64,000 bases of DNA from Bradyrhizobium sp. B124 (GCF_038967635.1 NZ_CP152413.1:1736001-1800000); one strand, 5' to 3'. Positions 1 through 9,551 are shown, counted from the first letter of the stretch. Numbers and translations are program-made. Notes: a model not told the origin generated them from the sequence alone.

Positions 1-82
1 GAGTCGCGATCTTACTGGTCGAGATTGACGTATAGCCAGTACAGAAGGCCCAGCATCGCTGCCGAGCCATCTTATTGTTGAG

Positions 83-98
83 CTCCGAATGTTCGGAG
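83..98 (-). terminator. Hairpin just after groEL
   Basis: A perfect 7-bp inverted repeat (CTCCGAA / TTCGGAG) with a 2-nt loop abuts the groEL stop codon. On the minus strand the sequence after it has no T-run, so it may be a weak terminator or an mRNA-stabilising end. Function is inferred from position only. Confidence 0.4.
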
Positions 99-1826
<1,728 letters not shown>

Positions 1827-1883
1827 TCATCCTTCGAGATGCCGGTTGCGCCCGCCCCTATAATAAGGAAACGGGCTAAACGC

Positions 1884-2201
1884 TTAAGCGGCCTTCTTCT
1901 TGGTGGCGGGAACGTCGGTGAGGACGCCCATGATGTCACCCTCCTTCATGATCAGGAGGTCGACACCGTCGATCTTGACCTCAGTGCCCGACCACTTGCC
2001 GAACAGGACGCGGTCACCGACCTTGATGTCGATCGGGATCAGCTTGCCGGCCTCGTCACGGCCGCCCGAGCCGACGGCGATGACTTCGCCTTGGGAGGGC
2101 TTTTCCTTGGCAGTGTCCGGAATGATGATGCCGCCTGCGGTCTTGTCTTCGGCGTCGATGCGCTTGACCACAACGCGGTCGTGGAGCGGACGAAATTTCA
2201 T
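1884..2201 (-). CDS. groES: Co-chaperonin GroES (Hsp10)
   Basis: Lid subunit that caps the GroEL chamber. It has 105 residues, normal for alphaproteobacteria. The N-terminus [14 protein letters not shown] is typical, followed by the mobile-loop region (about residues 25-37) that contacts GroEL. The start is preceded by GGAGGATC, a good ribosome-binding site. First gene of the groES-groEL operon; the CIRCE operator lies 37 bp upstream of the start codon. Confidence 0.97.
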   Translation of the reverse strand: MKFRPLHDRVVVKRIDAEDKTAGGIIIPDTAKEKPSQGEVIAVGSGGRDEAGKLIPIDIKVGDRVLFGKWSGTEVKIDGVDLLIMKEGDIMGVLTDVPATKKKAA

Positions 2202-2237
2202 GCGATCCTCCTTGGATTTTGTGATTTATTTTCTGGA

Positions 2238-2264
2238 TTGGCAGTCGCAATGAGCGAGTGCTAG
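2238..2264 (-). promoter_or_regulatory. CIRCE operator (HrcA site) of groESL
   Basis: On the plus strand TTGGCAGTC, a 9-nt spacer, then GAGTGCTAG. Against the CIRCE consensus TTAGCACTC-N9-GAGTGCTAA this is 7/9 and 8/9 matches with the exact spacer. HrcA bound here would repress groESL until heat shock. Upstream on the minus strand lies a possible sigma-70 promoter (TTGCGG, 16 bp, TATGTG), which is only tentative. Confidence 0.85.
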
Positions 2265-2396
2265 TCGCTCTTCACATAAGCCTACAACACTCGCCCGCAA
2301 GGGCTTCGGCCCAGGATGTTAGACTTTGCCTCGAGTCCCTAGAGGACGAGGCCCTAGTGCGATTGATAGCAGGCGAAATAGTCATGCTGATAGACG

Positions 2397-2525
2397 GTGG
2401 CATTCGTGCTCGATTTGACCGAACGCCAGCGCGCCGAGGGAGCCCTTCGGGATAGCGAATACAAGCTCCGCCAAATCGTCGACGCCGTGCCAGGCATCAT
2501 CCGGTCGTCGGCCCCGGACGGCAAG
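2397..2525 (+). pseudogene. PAS-domain sensor kinase fragment
   Basis: About 43 codons read like the linker and beginning of a PAS domain in hybrid sensor kinases: DLTERQRAEGALRDSEYKLR then QIVDAVPGIIRSSAPDGK. A stop lies directly upstream, and after about 2525 the frame runs into the antisense of a GH13 gene, so neither start nor rest of a kinase is present. A short relic rather than a gene; family inferred from the LTERxRAExALRxSE signature. Confidence 0.6.
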
Positions 2526-2527
2526 TT

Positions 2528-2785
2528 GGCAATGCAGATCGTCGAAGTCTGCCAGACTGCCGAAGCGTGGATCGACAACGCAGTAGTCTGCGACGTCAGA
2601 GCCGAAATCAACCATCGGCGACGGGTAGACGGGGGAGATCCAGATCGCGTCGACCCCAAGGCTGACAAGATAGTCGAGCCGACGCTCGATCCCCATGAGG
2701 TCGCGATGCCGTCGTCATTGGTGTCCTGAAAGGAACGTGGGTAGATCTGATAGATCACAGCCGCCTGCCACCAGAGCGCGGTCAT
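2528..2785 (-). pseudogene. GH13 alpha-glucosidase N-terminal relic
   Basis: The first part reads WWQAAVIYQIYPRSFQDTND, the N-terminus of GH13 alpha-glucosidase/trehalose synthase enzymes. After a frameshift near position 2700 it continues as GIERRLDYLVSLGVDAIWIS and then YPSPMVDFGSDVADY, the canonical beta-2/beta-3 region. Homology ends at about 2528, where it meets the PAS relic on the opposite strand. Only roughly 85 of over 500 residues remain, with a frameshift, so it cannot be functional. Confidence 0.75.
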
Positions 2786-2992
2786 GCAGCAGCCAATCCG
2801 AGCGGTGAAAATGAACTCTCTACCTGTTGTGATCAGAAGACGACGGTTCTTCTCCAGCTCTCGTACTTCGGACCGGCTGGAACTGTAGCCAAGCTCCGCA
2901 CAAGGACGGCGTTGCCCACGAGCGGACGTCCGCGGTTGTGCCCAAAAAACACTTCTGAGAGCCTCACGTTGAGAATGCCCTATCCGGAATTT

Positions 2993-4150
2993 TCACACGA
3001 ACGGCAGGAAGATGTCGGGCCGTGTGGGTAGAAGCCGCCGAAAATAGCCCCGTCCCTCAGCCGAAACGGCACCGCTGCCAGCAAAGAAGTCGTCCGGCAT
3101 ACGACGCGTTTTGCCAGCCACACGCTCGAGCGGCACGAGCTGAGGTTCGATGCGGTCGCCGTCATAGTGTAGCACCACCGAGCCACTGCCGGTTAAGGCG
3201 CTTTGCGCGGCAAATTCGCCTGCGGCGAAAGCCTCCTTGCGGTCGGTTTCGTCGATCACGCCGATATATCCGCGTGGTAGATAGCCTAGCGTATCGACGC
3301 GCGCCCTTGCCTTGCGAAAACGCGATTTCAGCGCTTTCTGGATTTCGATGCCGAGATCGCCGCCGGTCAATTGCAGATTGCCATGGGCGTCGCGCTCGAC
3401 CGCCCCGCCCGCCAGCGCCTCGGTGAGAGGCCGACCCATCTCGTCCTGCACGCCCTCGGACATCGAAACGATGCAGCGGCCCAGACGCGCATAAACCGCA
3501 TCGACCTCGTCGAGGAACCGGGGAACCGAGAACGGCTGTTCCGGTGTGTAGATCAGATGCGGGGCATCGTCGGGCGACTGCTGCCAGCCTGCGGCGGCGG
3601 CGGTGAGAAAGCCGGCATGACGGCCCATAACGATGGCCACATGGATGCCGGGCATGGCGCGAAAATCGAGATCGATGCTGACAAGGGCGTTGGCGACGAA
3701 GGCGGCGGCCGAGATGAAGCCGGGGACATGATCGTTCTCCATCAAGTCGTTATCGATCGTCTTGGGGGCATGCACGAAATGGCAGGGGCCACTTGACTGT
3801 TGACGCAGCAGTTCGAGCGTTCCGGCCGTGTCATTGCCGCCAATATAGACGAAGGCACGGGCGTCGAGCCGGTCCAGCGCCGCGAGGATATCAGAGCATG
3901 TGTCGGGATCTGGTTTGTCACGGGTCGAGCCGAGCGCCGAATTGGGCGTGTTGCCGAGGCGGTGCAGATCCGCCTCGGGGACGGCGGTGAGGTCGACGAC
4001 GTTGTCCGCCTTGAGGCCGCGCACGCCATAGCGCGCGCCGAGAATCTGCAACGACGGATCATGCCTGCGCGCGGCAAGGATGGCGCCGCACAGCGTCTGG
4101 TTGATCACAGCGGTGGGGCCGCCGCCCTGGGCAATGACGATCGATGGCAT
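2993..4150 (-). CDS. 6-phosphofructokinase, probably pyrophosphate-dependent type
   Basis: Phosphorylates fructose 6-phosphate. The ORF is open further upstream, but ATG at 4150 follows GGAGGATTC and opens the N-terminus MPSIVIAQGGGPTAVINQTL, the nucleotide/PPi loop of the PFK family; this gives 385 residues. Seen: PKTIDND at about 128-134 (catalytic; the Lys is usual in PPi enzymes), MGRHAG, SMSEGV, and YLPRG for sugar phosphate binding. At the donor-selecting position it has GGND (about 103-106), where ATP enzymes have GGDG and classical PPi enzymes GGDD. The Asp at the fourth place suggests PPi use; the Asn is a variation. It stands alone. Confidence 0.88.
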   Translation of the reverse strand: MPSIVIAQGGGPTAVINQTLCGAILAARRHDPSLQILGARYGVRGLKADNVVDLTAVPEADLHRLGNTPNSALGSTRDKPDPDTCSDILAALDRLDARAFVYIGGNDTAGTLELLRQQSSGPCHFVHAPKTIDNDLMENDHVPGFISAAAFVANALVSIDLDFRAMPGIHVAIVMGRHAGFLTAAAAGWQQSPDDAPHLIYTPEQPFSVPRFLDEVDAVYARLGRCIVSMSEGVQDEMGRPLTEALAGGAVERDAHGNLQLTGGDLGIEIQKALKSRFRKARARVDTLGYLPRGYIGVIDETDRKEAFAAGEFAAQSALTGSGSVVLHYDGDRIEPQLVPLERVAGKTRRMPDDFFAGSGAVSAEGRGYFRRLLPTRPDIFLPFV

Positions 4151-4930
4151 GAATCCTCCATAACTTATTCTTGCCGTGTCGCCCGCGGACAGTGAGAGAC
4201 GATTGAAGCGAAGATTATCCAATCCTGCAACGAGCTGTGGCCTGCAGCGAATGGATCTTTGGATCTGCGTCTTGCTAACCGTGCTAAAGGTCGCCCTTAG
4301 GAAGGGACCGCCTTGCGCCAACTGCGGTCCATCGACGATCCACTTCGACAACCACCAGCTTGCCCGCCCACGCCCGTCTACTGCTGACGCTGAAGCACCC
4401 GGTTCGGCGTGCTCACATCGTTTGTCTCTGGATTTTCTTTGGTCTCCCGGTGCACACGTCGTGCACACGCTGCCCTCTAACCAATTGAAAAGCTTAAACT
4501 CTCGCTGCAATCCATCATGGGCAAGTTTGAGCTAGCTCCAGCAATCGATGTCCGATTCGAGCCAATCATTGCAAGGTTCGTCCTACAAAAGACATGCTGT
4601 AGACCGTCTTTCAGACCTGCCCCAAGAGCCCGCACATTCAAATCGTGGAGCCCCCCTCCGACCTCAAGATGCTTGGGCTTTGCGTGCTATACGCAGTCCG
4701 TTCTACGGTTTGCGTGTGATCTAATTTCCGAGCGCGCCAGCGTTTTCATCGATCGTACAATGGCTTAGGACGAACCGGTTTCGTTCTGGATGATCGTTTT
4801 CGTGCTGCGAGTAAGTTCGACTCGCTGCCAGCAAAATCGAGACATTACCAACCGCTTCAAATCACTCCGCGCAACAAGAGCGCAACCGGGCGCGGATTGG
4901 CGCTTGTTCTGAAATGCGATGTGCACAATG
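4151..4930. other. Gene-poor stretch upstream of phosphofructokinase
   Basis: Open frames here have neither a convincing ribosome-binding site nor recognisable protein signatures. A 9-bp direct repeat (GTGCACACG, 2-bp spacer) sits at 4450-4469. Nothing else was recognised. Confidence 0.5.
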
Positions 4931-4935
4931 AGGAA

Positions 4936-5019
4936 CGACCCCGACGCGGACGGCGCGCCGGGGTCGCCATTCTGTCAACTCCCGACCGGGTGGGGGCGTA
5001 AGGGTCGGGAGCCGACAGA
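4936..5019. ncRNA. Candidate structured RNA: two adjacent stem-loops
   Basis: Two successive strong inverted repeats. First: CGACCCCG (4936-4943) with CGGGGTCG (4959-4966), 8 bp perfect. Second: CTCCCGACC (4979-4987) with GGTCGGGAG (5003-5011), 9 bp perfect, extended outward across a 2x2 mismatch by TCTGTC (4971-4976) with GACAGA (5014-5019). The 15-nt loop is G-rich. No ORF accounts for the pairing. The strand is undetermined; an intrinsic-terminator-like hairpin lies about 200 nt further on the plus strand. Could equally be a decayed palindromic repeat. Confidence 0.4.
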
Positions 5020-5173
5020 CTAGCTCTGACACCACCGCTCGTTCCGCTCCTAAGCGACGCCATTAAGGGTTACTCCCGCCCAACCTGCCGGAAAACGATA
5101 TCCATTCGCCGCTGGTCGAGGGCTAGCCGAGCGAGGCCGTTAGCAAATCAGCAAGCAGGTCGGCGCAGGCTTC

Positions 5174-5377
5174 TCAGAGGGACGGGACCGGTTTGGGGAA
5201 CGTCTTACGGTCTCCGTTTCGGAGGAGCTGGCGTACGGGCCCTGGCGCCGGCTCCTCTTTCATAAAATCTGTGTATGCACTGCGACAGTCATTTGCCGTC
5301 GCGTTTGCCGGATTGACGGCACTGGGAACTTCAGGGCTCCAGCGCTTGGAATAACAGGCGCCGCAGGGACAAATCAT
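5174..5377 (-). CDS. Hypothetical 67-residue protein
   Basis: Unrecognised. Its ATG at 5377 has a strong Shine-Dalgarno (GAGGAG, 2 nt before ATG), the main reason to keep it. The N-terminus MICPCGACYSKRW has a CPCGAC cluster that could hold a metal, but no second pair follows. It overlaps a terminator-like hairpin on the other strand. May be spurious. Confidence 0.3.
   Translation of the reverse strand: MICPCGACYSKRWSPEVPSAVNPANATANDCRSAYTDFMKEEPAPGPVRQLLRNGDRKTFPKPVPSL
5222..5260 (+). terminator. Orphan intrinsic terminator
   Basis: GAGGAGC-T-GGCG (5222-5233) pairs with CGCC-G-GCTCCTC (5246-5257), including one T-G position, followed by TTT. On the plus strand no credible coding gene precedes it within several hundred bases. 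It could end a non-coding transcript from the 4.9-5.2 kb region. Confidence 0.4.
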
Positions 5378-5625
5378 TTCTCCTCAGCGAAGCGAGGACG
5401 CGATGTTCTCGAAGCGGTCAACATCGGCGAGCAAGCTCCGAACCTGCAGGGCCCTCCCTTCGCGAGAAAGTCCGGCGGCGCCGTGGCAAGCGCTTCTAGA
5501 TGGCCGTAGCGCTGTGTCTCAGGCCCTAGATATTCGGGCCGCCCGTCCCCGTCCTCATGGGCATCGATAAACGCTTCGCGACAAGGTTCGGTAGGTCGAT
5601 ACTCGGCTGGACGTGGGCGAGGTCA

Positions 5626-5862
5626 TCAACTTCGCGATGGGCGTTTCGGGCCAGCCCAAGTAGGCTGAGAGTTCCAAGTTGCCAGCCTCTGCCTAATCTG
5701 CTCCGCCTGCTCCTTCGTCAGTTTCTCAGCCAAACTGTAATCGTTCAATTGGGCCGCCCCCTTGCGTTGTCGATCGTAAACCATCCAGTCGGTGCTTCCC
5801 TTTCGAACGAGGAACCTTGGCTGTATCGGTGCCGTGTAATTCACCGCAAACTCCCTCAGCAA
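5626..5862 (-). CDS. Hypothetical 78-residue protein
   Basis: Small basic protein with no family I can name. The middle (WMVYDRQRKGAAQLNDY) followed by LAEKLTKEQAEQIRQRLATW resembles short conserved proteins common in Bradyrhizobium, with a WMVxDR segment and a C-terminal KLTKEQAEQI helix; that resemblance is from memory of the group. No paired metal ligands, no signal peptide, no membrane segment. It stands alone in a decayed region, so it may itself be a relic. Confidence 0.45.
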   Translation of the reverse strand: MLREFAVNYTAPIQPRFLVRKGSTDWMVYDRQRKGAAQLNDYSLAEKLTKEQAEQIRQRLATWNSQPTWAGPKRPSRS

Positions 5863-5948
5863 TATGAACGACGTAATATCTTCTTAAGTATAGCACTTGG
5901 CATTCGATGCTTTTGTGAACTTGCACACACACGCCGAACGCCTCGTGC

Positions 5949-6163
5949 GCTCCGATTCGCTCCAATCGTCATCGGCGCAGGCTCGTGAAAATATCGGGCC
6001 CGCGGATCACCGATTGCATCGAACATGGTTCCGCGGTTCGGACTACCGTCGTGCACGAGCCACTCGAAATCCTGATAGATTTGACCGCGAACGCAATTCC
6101 AAATTGCCGACAAAAGCTCTAGCGATCTTTTGTCGGCGTAATGATCGTAGTTGCGCGCACGAA
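5949..6163 (-). pseudogene. Glycosyltransferase family 2 relic
   Basis: Reading the minus strand across two frames gives FVRATTIITPTKDR, then a stop and frame change, then LLSAIWNCVRGQIYQDFEW, LVHDGSPNRGTMFDAIGDP and YFHEPAPMTIGANRSA. These match the first 75 or so residues of GT2 enzymes: the IIPTKDR start, QTYQDFEW, and the nucleotide-sugar DDGS region, here reduced to HDGSP. The rest of the roughly 250-residue enzyme is missing, so this is a decayed N-terminal fragment. Confidence 0.65.
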
Positions 6164-6374
6164 ATCGATAATCCGTCCGGGCTCTGACCGAGATTCGCGG
6201 GCGATGTAGATCGCTCCCAGGTCACAGAAGTGTGTCGCGCTCGCAACGTCACAACAGTTCCCTGTGTGGATGAGCGTGTTTGGACTTCACTGCGTTGCGC
6301 ATTTGCCCTCTACTAATATCGGACCTTCGGCGGCAATTTTATTTCCAAGACGTCCATTTGAAATCGGGGTCCAG

Positions 6375-6410
6375 GAGGCCGCTGTTCAGCGGCCAGCGGC
6401 CTCTTTCGTT
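6375..6410 (+). terminator. Orphan intrinsic terminator
   Basis: GAGGCCGCT (6375-6383) pairs perfectly with AGCGGCCTC (6395-6403), followed by TTTCGTT. No coding gene precedes it on the plus strand for over 1 kb. A TAATAT box lies about 60 nt upstream, so a short non-coding transcript of roughly 60-100 nt is possible (inference). Confidence 0.5.
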
Positions 6411-6489
6411 ATTTGAGATTCATCGATTGCAATGACATCTTCCGACGCCATCTGCGTCAATCGGACTGCCATTAGGTCATGGGGACAAG

Positions 6490-6678
6490 ATGATTGAAGA
6501 ACGCAAACCTTACGTGGCATTTGGAGTGGACCCGGCCGGCGTCGCACGCGCAACGTATGAACTTCGTTGCAGTGACGACGAAGAGGCAAAGCGCCGAGCT
6601 GAGGGTTTTTTGGACGAGCACGAATTCGTCGAGTTGTGGATCGACTACAAAAGGATCGCTCGTCTGAAGCGAAGCTAG
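6490..6678 (+). CDS. Hypothetical 62-residue protein
   Basis: Small acidic protein; function unknown. The sequence has coding character: RATYELRCSDDEEAKRRAEG followed by FLDEHEFVELWIDYKRIARL, a beta-strand, helix, beta-strand pattern seen in many short rhizobial proteins that start with a strand and carry a CxDDEEA helix. A GGGGACA motif sits just before the ATG. It stands alone downstream of the orphan terminator. Confidence 0.55.
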   Translation: MIEERKPYVAFGVDPAGVARATYELRCSDDEEAKRRAEGFLDEHEFVELWIDYKRIARLKRS

Positions 6679-6828
6679 GAAGAGCGTCGACGCGGCATCA
6701 AACTCCGAACGAATGCCTCATTTGAACGGAGGCCGTCAGCGTCTGGCCATCATGCTCGCTTCAGCAAGGCGCCTTTTCTCGACCCCTGGAGAAGCTGCTT
6801 GGCCGTTCGCGAAGTTCACCGGTTGAAG

Positions 6829-7194
6829 TCACCGACCGGACAGCTTGCGCAGAACGAGCAGCAGTAGAAGCTGGCCCGCTCCGATGCCGGCGAGGCCTCC
6901 TGCAACCTTGAAGATTGCGTCGGCCAGATGGCCGTGCCGGTCAGGGGTTAGCAATTGCATTGCTTCGAGCGTGAACGCACTGAAAACGACCAAGAGCACG
7001 ACCAGCATGGCGCGCCGGGGATAACCCACCACAAGGGCCAGTGCCATCACCGCGAACGCGGCGAAATGCTCGACGTGCGGATCAGCAGCAAACGAGGGAC
7101 GGTCCCCGATCGGGGACAGTGTGGCGAACGCAATAAAGGCCAGCGTTAGCCAGCCAATGACCATTCCGAACGTCCTGATCCTTGATGCAAGCAA
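6829..7194 (-). CDS. VanZ-like small membrane protein
   Basis: 121 residues with four predicted membrane helices. The arrangement TLSPIGDRP, then EHFAAFAVMALAL, then EAMQLLTPDRHGHLADAIFK is that of VanZ-like proteins, where E, Q, R and D sit at helix ends. The role of most VanZ-like proteins is unknown; only the enterococcal member is linked to teicoplanin tolerance. Single gene with no clear partner. Confidence 0.7.
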   Translation of the reverse strand: MLASRIRTFGMVIGWLTLAFIAFATLSPIGDRPSFAADPHVEHFAAFAVMALALVVGYPRRAMLVVLLVVFSAFTLEAMQLLTPDRHGHLADAIFKVAGGLAGIGAGQLLLLLVLRKLSGR

Positions 7195-7423
7195 GCAACA
7201 ATTTCCAAATCGCGGTGCCCGGGATGCACCGTCGCTGAATTAGCCCATCGCGCGTGTCAGCGACAGGCGGGATCGGGGCAAAACCGGGTCGCCCGCAAGG
7301 ACTAATCCCGATGGCTTTCCCGTAGAGCCTCCGTAAGTCGAAATTCCAACTTCTCGGTGCGCGACAAGCGCTACGATGAACAACGAGGGGGCGGCACCTC
7401 ACCTTGAAAGCAGCGAGGCCGTT

Positions 7424-7507
7424 ATGGAGCGCTTATACCTGGGCATCACCGTTACCAGCACATACGTCTTGGTCACGATTGCGCTGATCGTGGCTTTCAT
7501 GCACTGA
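7424..7507 (+). CDS. Candidate 27-residue single-pass membrane peptide
   Basis: The reading frame MERLYLGITVTSTYVLVTIA followed by LIVAFMH is one hydrophobic helix with a short charged N-terminus, like known bacterial small membrane proteins. A GCGAGG motif is 8 nt upstream of the ATG. Too short for ordinary ORF calling; no homologue is known to me. Confidence 0.35.
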   Translation: MERLYLGITVTSTYVLVTIALIVAFMH

Positions 7508-7535
7508 CCGGCAGATAGGTCTGGCACGGCTTGTC

Positions 7536-7727
7536 TTGTGGCGAGCCACAACAACTTTCACCGCTCACCCGCAACTATCGACGAAAGCCCGAAAGCCGAT
7601 CGAGATCCGGCGGGAGGTCGCCCGCCAGTTTGCGGCCGACATGCAGGCCGGCACCAAGTTGCGGTTGAGCGAGGTCAAACGACTTTTTGAGTTGATGCGA
7701 ACCGGGCCGATTAACGCTCCCGCTTAA
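7536..7727 (+). CDS. Hypothetical 63-residue protein
   Basis: TTG start; the N-terminal dozen residues are doubtful and translation may begin later. The part RKPIEIRREVARQFAADMQA continues with a basic amphipathic helix (LRLSEVKRLFELMRTG). No family recognised and no neighbour in an operon. Could be a small regulatory or unexpressed frame. Confidence 0.3.
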   Translation: MWRATTTFTAHPQLSTKARKPIEIRREVARQFAADMQAGTKLRLSEVKRLFELMRTGPINAPA

Positions 7728-7809
7728 CGCTCCTTGGGCTTGGGCTTTCCTTCCTATTGACGCTGTTGGGAGCCGAGGTGATAGGCGCCATTATCAGGCG
7801 GCGATTTGA

Positions 7810-8544
7810 ATGCGCGATTTATTTGGACTGACGCAGCGTTTGCTGGTGGTTTTGATCTTCGTGCCTTTCGAGCGATTGTTCGCCGCGAGGCCTCAGAAGA
7901 TTTTCAGGCGTGGCCTGCTGACCGACATGGCCTTCCCGTTCATCAACGCCGGGCTGGTGCTGGCCGGCGTGATCGCCATCATGACGGCGGCCATCCTTGT
8001 CAATCAATCGATCCTGCCTGCGGCAGTAACGCAGGCGATCGGCGATCTTCCGTATCTGGTTCAAGTGCCCCTTGTGATCCAGATCGCCGACCTCGGCGTC
8101 TACTGGACGCACGGCGCGCTGTTTCCGGTTTACGCGCTCGGCTTCTCCATCGAAGCGATCGGGGCCTACCTGCTCGTCTACTACTGGCAGGCCTGGCTGG
8201 TTCACGCCAATGTCCGCCTGAACCATGGACCGCTGCGCCACGTCCTGGTGTCGCCGGAATTTCATCACTGGCACCACAGCAGCGAGACGGCAGCCAGGGA
8301 CAAGAACTTCGCCGGGCTGTTCTCCTTCTACGACGTGCTGTTCGGGAGCACCTACCTTCCGAAGGGGCAAAATCCGAAGGCATTCGGCGTCGATCATCCA
8401 ATGCCCTCCAGCTACCTGGCGCTCCTGGCCTACCCGTTTGTCGCGTGGACCGCGAAGCGCAAGCGCGACGATCCGTCAGCCATCCAACCTCTGTCGAACG
8501 GTGGAAAGCCTGCACAGCCGCGCCAAAGCGCGCCGCTGAGCTAG
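7810..8544 (+). CDS. Fatty-acid hydroxylase/sterol desaturase family, internally deleted
   Basis: Membrane di-iron hydroxylase superfamily, 244 residues. Visible: N-terminal membrane helices, QIADLGVYWTH (the first His motif region, HG instead of HR), then directly FPVYALGFSIEAIGAYLL, and PEFHHWHHSSE, the third His cluster. In normal members the YWTHRxxH motif is followed by about 40 residues holding the second cluster (WRFHxxHHS...RxHP) before this helix. That stretch is missing here without breaking the frame, so the iron site should be incomplete and the protein probably inactive. Its stop overlaps the convergent AraC gene's stop in a shared CTAG. Confidence 0.8.
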   Translation: MRDLFGLTQRLLVVLIFVPFERLFAARPQKIFRRGLLTDMAFPFINAGLVLAGVIAIMTAAILVNQSILPAAVTQAIGDLPYLVQVPLVIQIADLGVYWTHGALFPVYALGFSIEAIGAYLLVYYWQAWLVHANVRLNHGPLRHVLVSPEFHHWHHSSETAARDKNFAGLFSFYDVLFGSTYLPKGQNPKAFGVDHPMPSSYLALLAYPFVAWTAKRKRDDPSAIQPLSNGGKPAQPRQSAPLS

Positions 8545-9551
8545 CCGCGCAAGCTCTTCTCCCCGAACCAGCGCCGGCAGGCGCGGCTGAAGCTCGTCGC
8601 GTCGGTGTAGCCGAGCGCGGCCGCCATCTCGTCGCGCGACTGTGTATCGGCAGTGAGCATTGTCCGGGCGCGCTCCCGCAGCACGCCGTCGAGCAGCGGC
8701 CGGAAGGCGCAGCCCGCCTCCGCCAGCCGCCGCACCAGCGTCCGGCGCGAGGTGCCGACGAGGCGCGCGGCTTCCTCCTCGCCGAGGCGCTGCGGCAGCC
8801 GCGCCGCAATCAGGCTCTCGACGATCCGCGCCAGCGCCGCGGTGTCGGAGCGCGGCTTCTCGATTTCCTCGAGCGCTTCGATCGCCTTGGCGTGCAATTC
8901 CGGATCGGCAAACGGCGAAGGCCGCGCGCATAGCTGCTTCGGCACGTCGAAGATGAAGGCGGCGGCGTTGAACTTCACCGCGCAGGAATAATGCTGCATC
9001 AGCCCCTCCGCGCCGGCAGGCGGCGGCCAGGGAAACTGCAAGGTCGCCTGGTCGATCGCATCCTCGAGCAGCTGCGCATAGACCGCGTGCACGTTGAGGC
9101 TGACCGCCAGCGCCACGGCGCGCCACAGCGCGCCCTCCATGGCGACCGCAGGAGAGATCTCAATCTGGATCGAGCGCGGCGTTGTGCGCAGCCGGTTGCG
9201 GATGAAGGGCGCGCGGGTCGACCCGAAGCGCGCGCCGGTGTTGAGGGCATCCGCGATGGTCGGCGCCGTCCTGGTCGCGACATCGAGCGCGCCTTGCAGC
9301 GATGTCGACCAGACCGCCGCGGCCGACAGCGGCCACAGCTCGCCATGCCGGCGGGTGATGTTGGCGGCGAGGATCACCAGCGACGACACCGGCATGTGAG
9401 CGCCGGGCTGGTCGAGCACGTCCTGCTCGATTGCAGTGCCCTGCAGCAGCTCGTCGCGTTCGCCCCGCGTCTTGCCAAACGCCCGCACCAGCGCCCGCGC
9501 ATAGCTCACGGACACCGGCATGCGAAGGACATCGGCCTCCGATCCCTGCAT
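8541..9551 (-). CDS. AraC-family transcriptional regulator, likely activator of alkB
   Basis: 336 residues from ATG 9551, chosen over an upstream extension that would cover the intergenic promoter region. The N-terminal 180 residues (YARALVRAFGK, ILAANITRRHGELWPL) match the arabinose-binding-like domain of OruR/MmsR-type AraC proteins. The C-terminal 100 residues hold two helix-turn-helices (EAARLVGTSRRTLVRRLAEA; AAALGYTDATSFSRACRRWF). It diverges from alkB with 175 bp between them, as AraC/XylS-type AlkR does in Acinetobacter, so it probably senses alkane-derived compounds (inference). Confidence 0.88.
   Translation of the reverse strand: MQGSEADVLRMPVSVSYARALVRAFGKTRGERDELLQGTAIEQDVLDQPGAHMPVSSLVILAANITRRHGELWPLSAAAVWSTSLQGALDVATRTAPTIADALNTGARFGSTRAPFIRNRLRTTPRSIQIEISPAVAMEGALWRAVALAVSLNVHAVYAQLLEDAIDQATLQFPWPPPAGAEGLMQHYSCAVKFNAAAFIFDVPKQLCARPSPFADPELHAKAIEALEEIEKPRSDTAALARIVESLIAARLPQRLGEEEAARLVGTSRRTLVRRLAEAGCAFRPLLDGVLRERARTMLTADTQSRDEMAAALGYTDATSFSRACRRWFGEKSLRG

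Noticed and set aside
12..56. 14-residue frame MLGLLYWLYVNLDQ on the minus strand before the window start
   Set aside because: Hydrophobic and perhaps the end of a small membrane protein, but too short and without start evidence; left unannotated.
4470..4500. TTCAATTGGTTAGAG on the minus strand, like a tRNA D-arm
   Set aside because: No acceptor-stem or T-arm partner could be found at the required distances.
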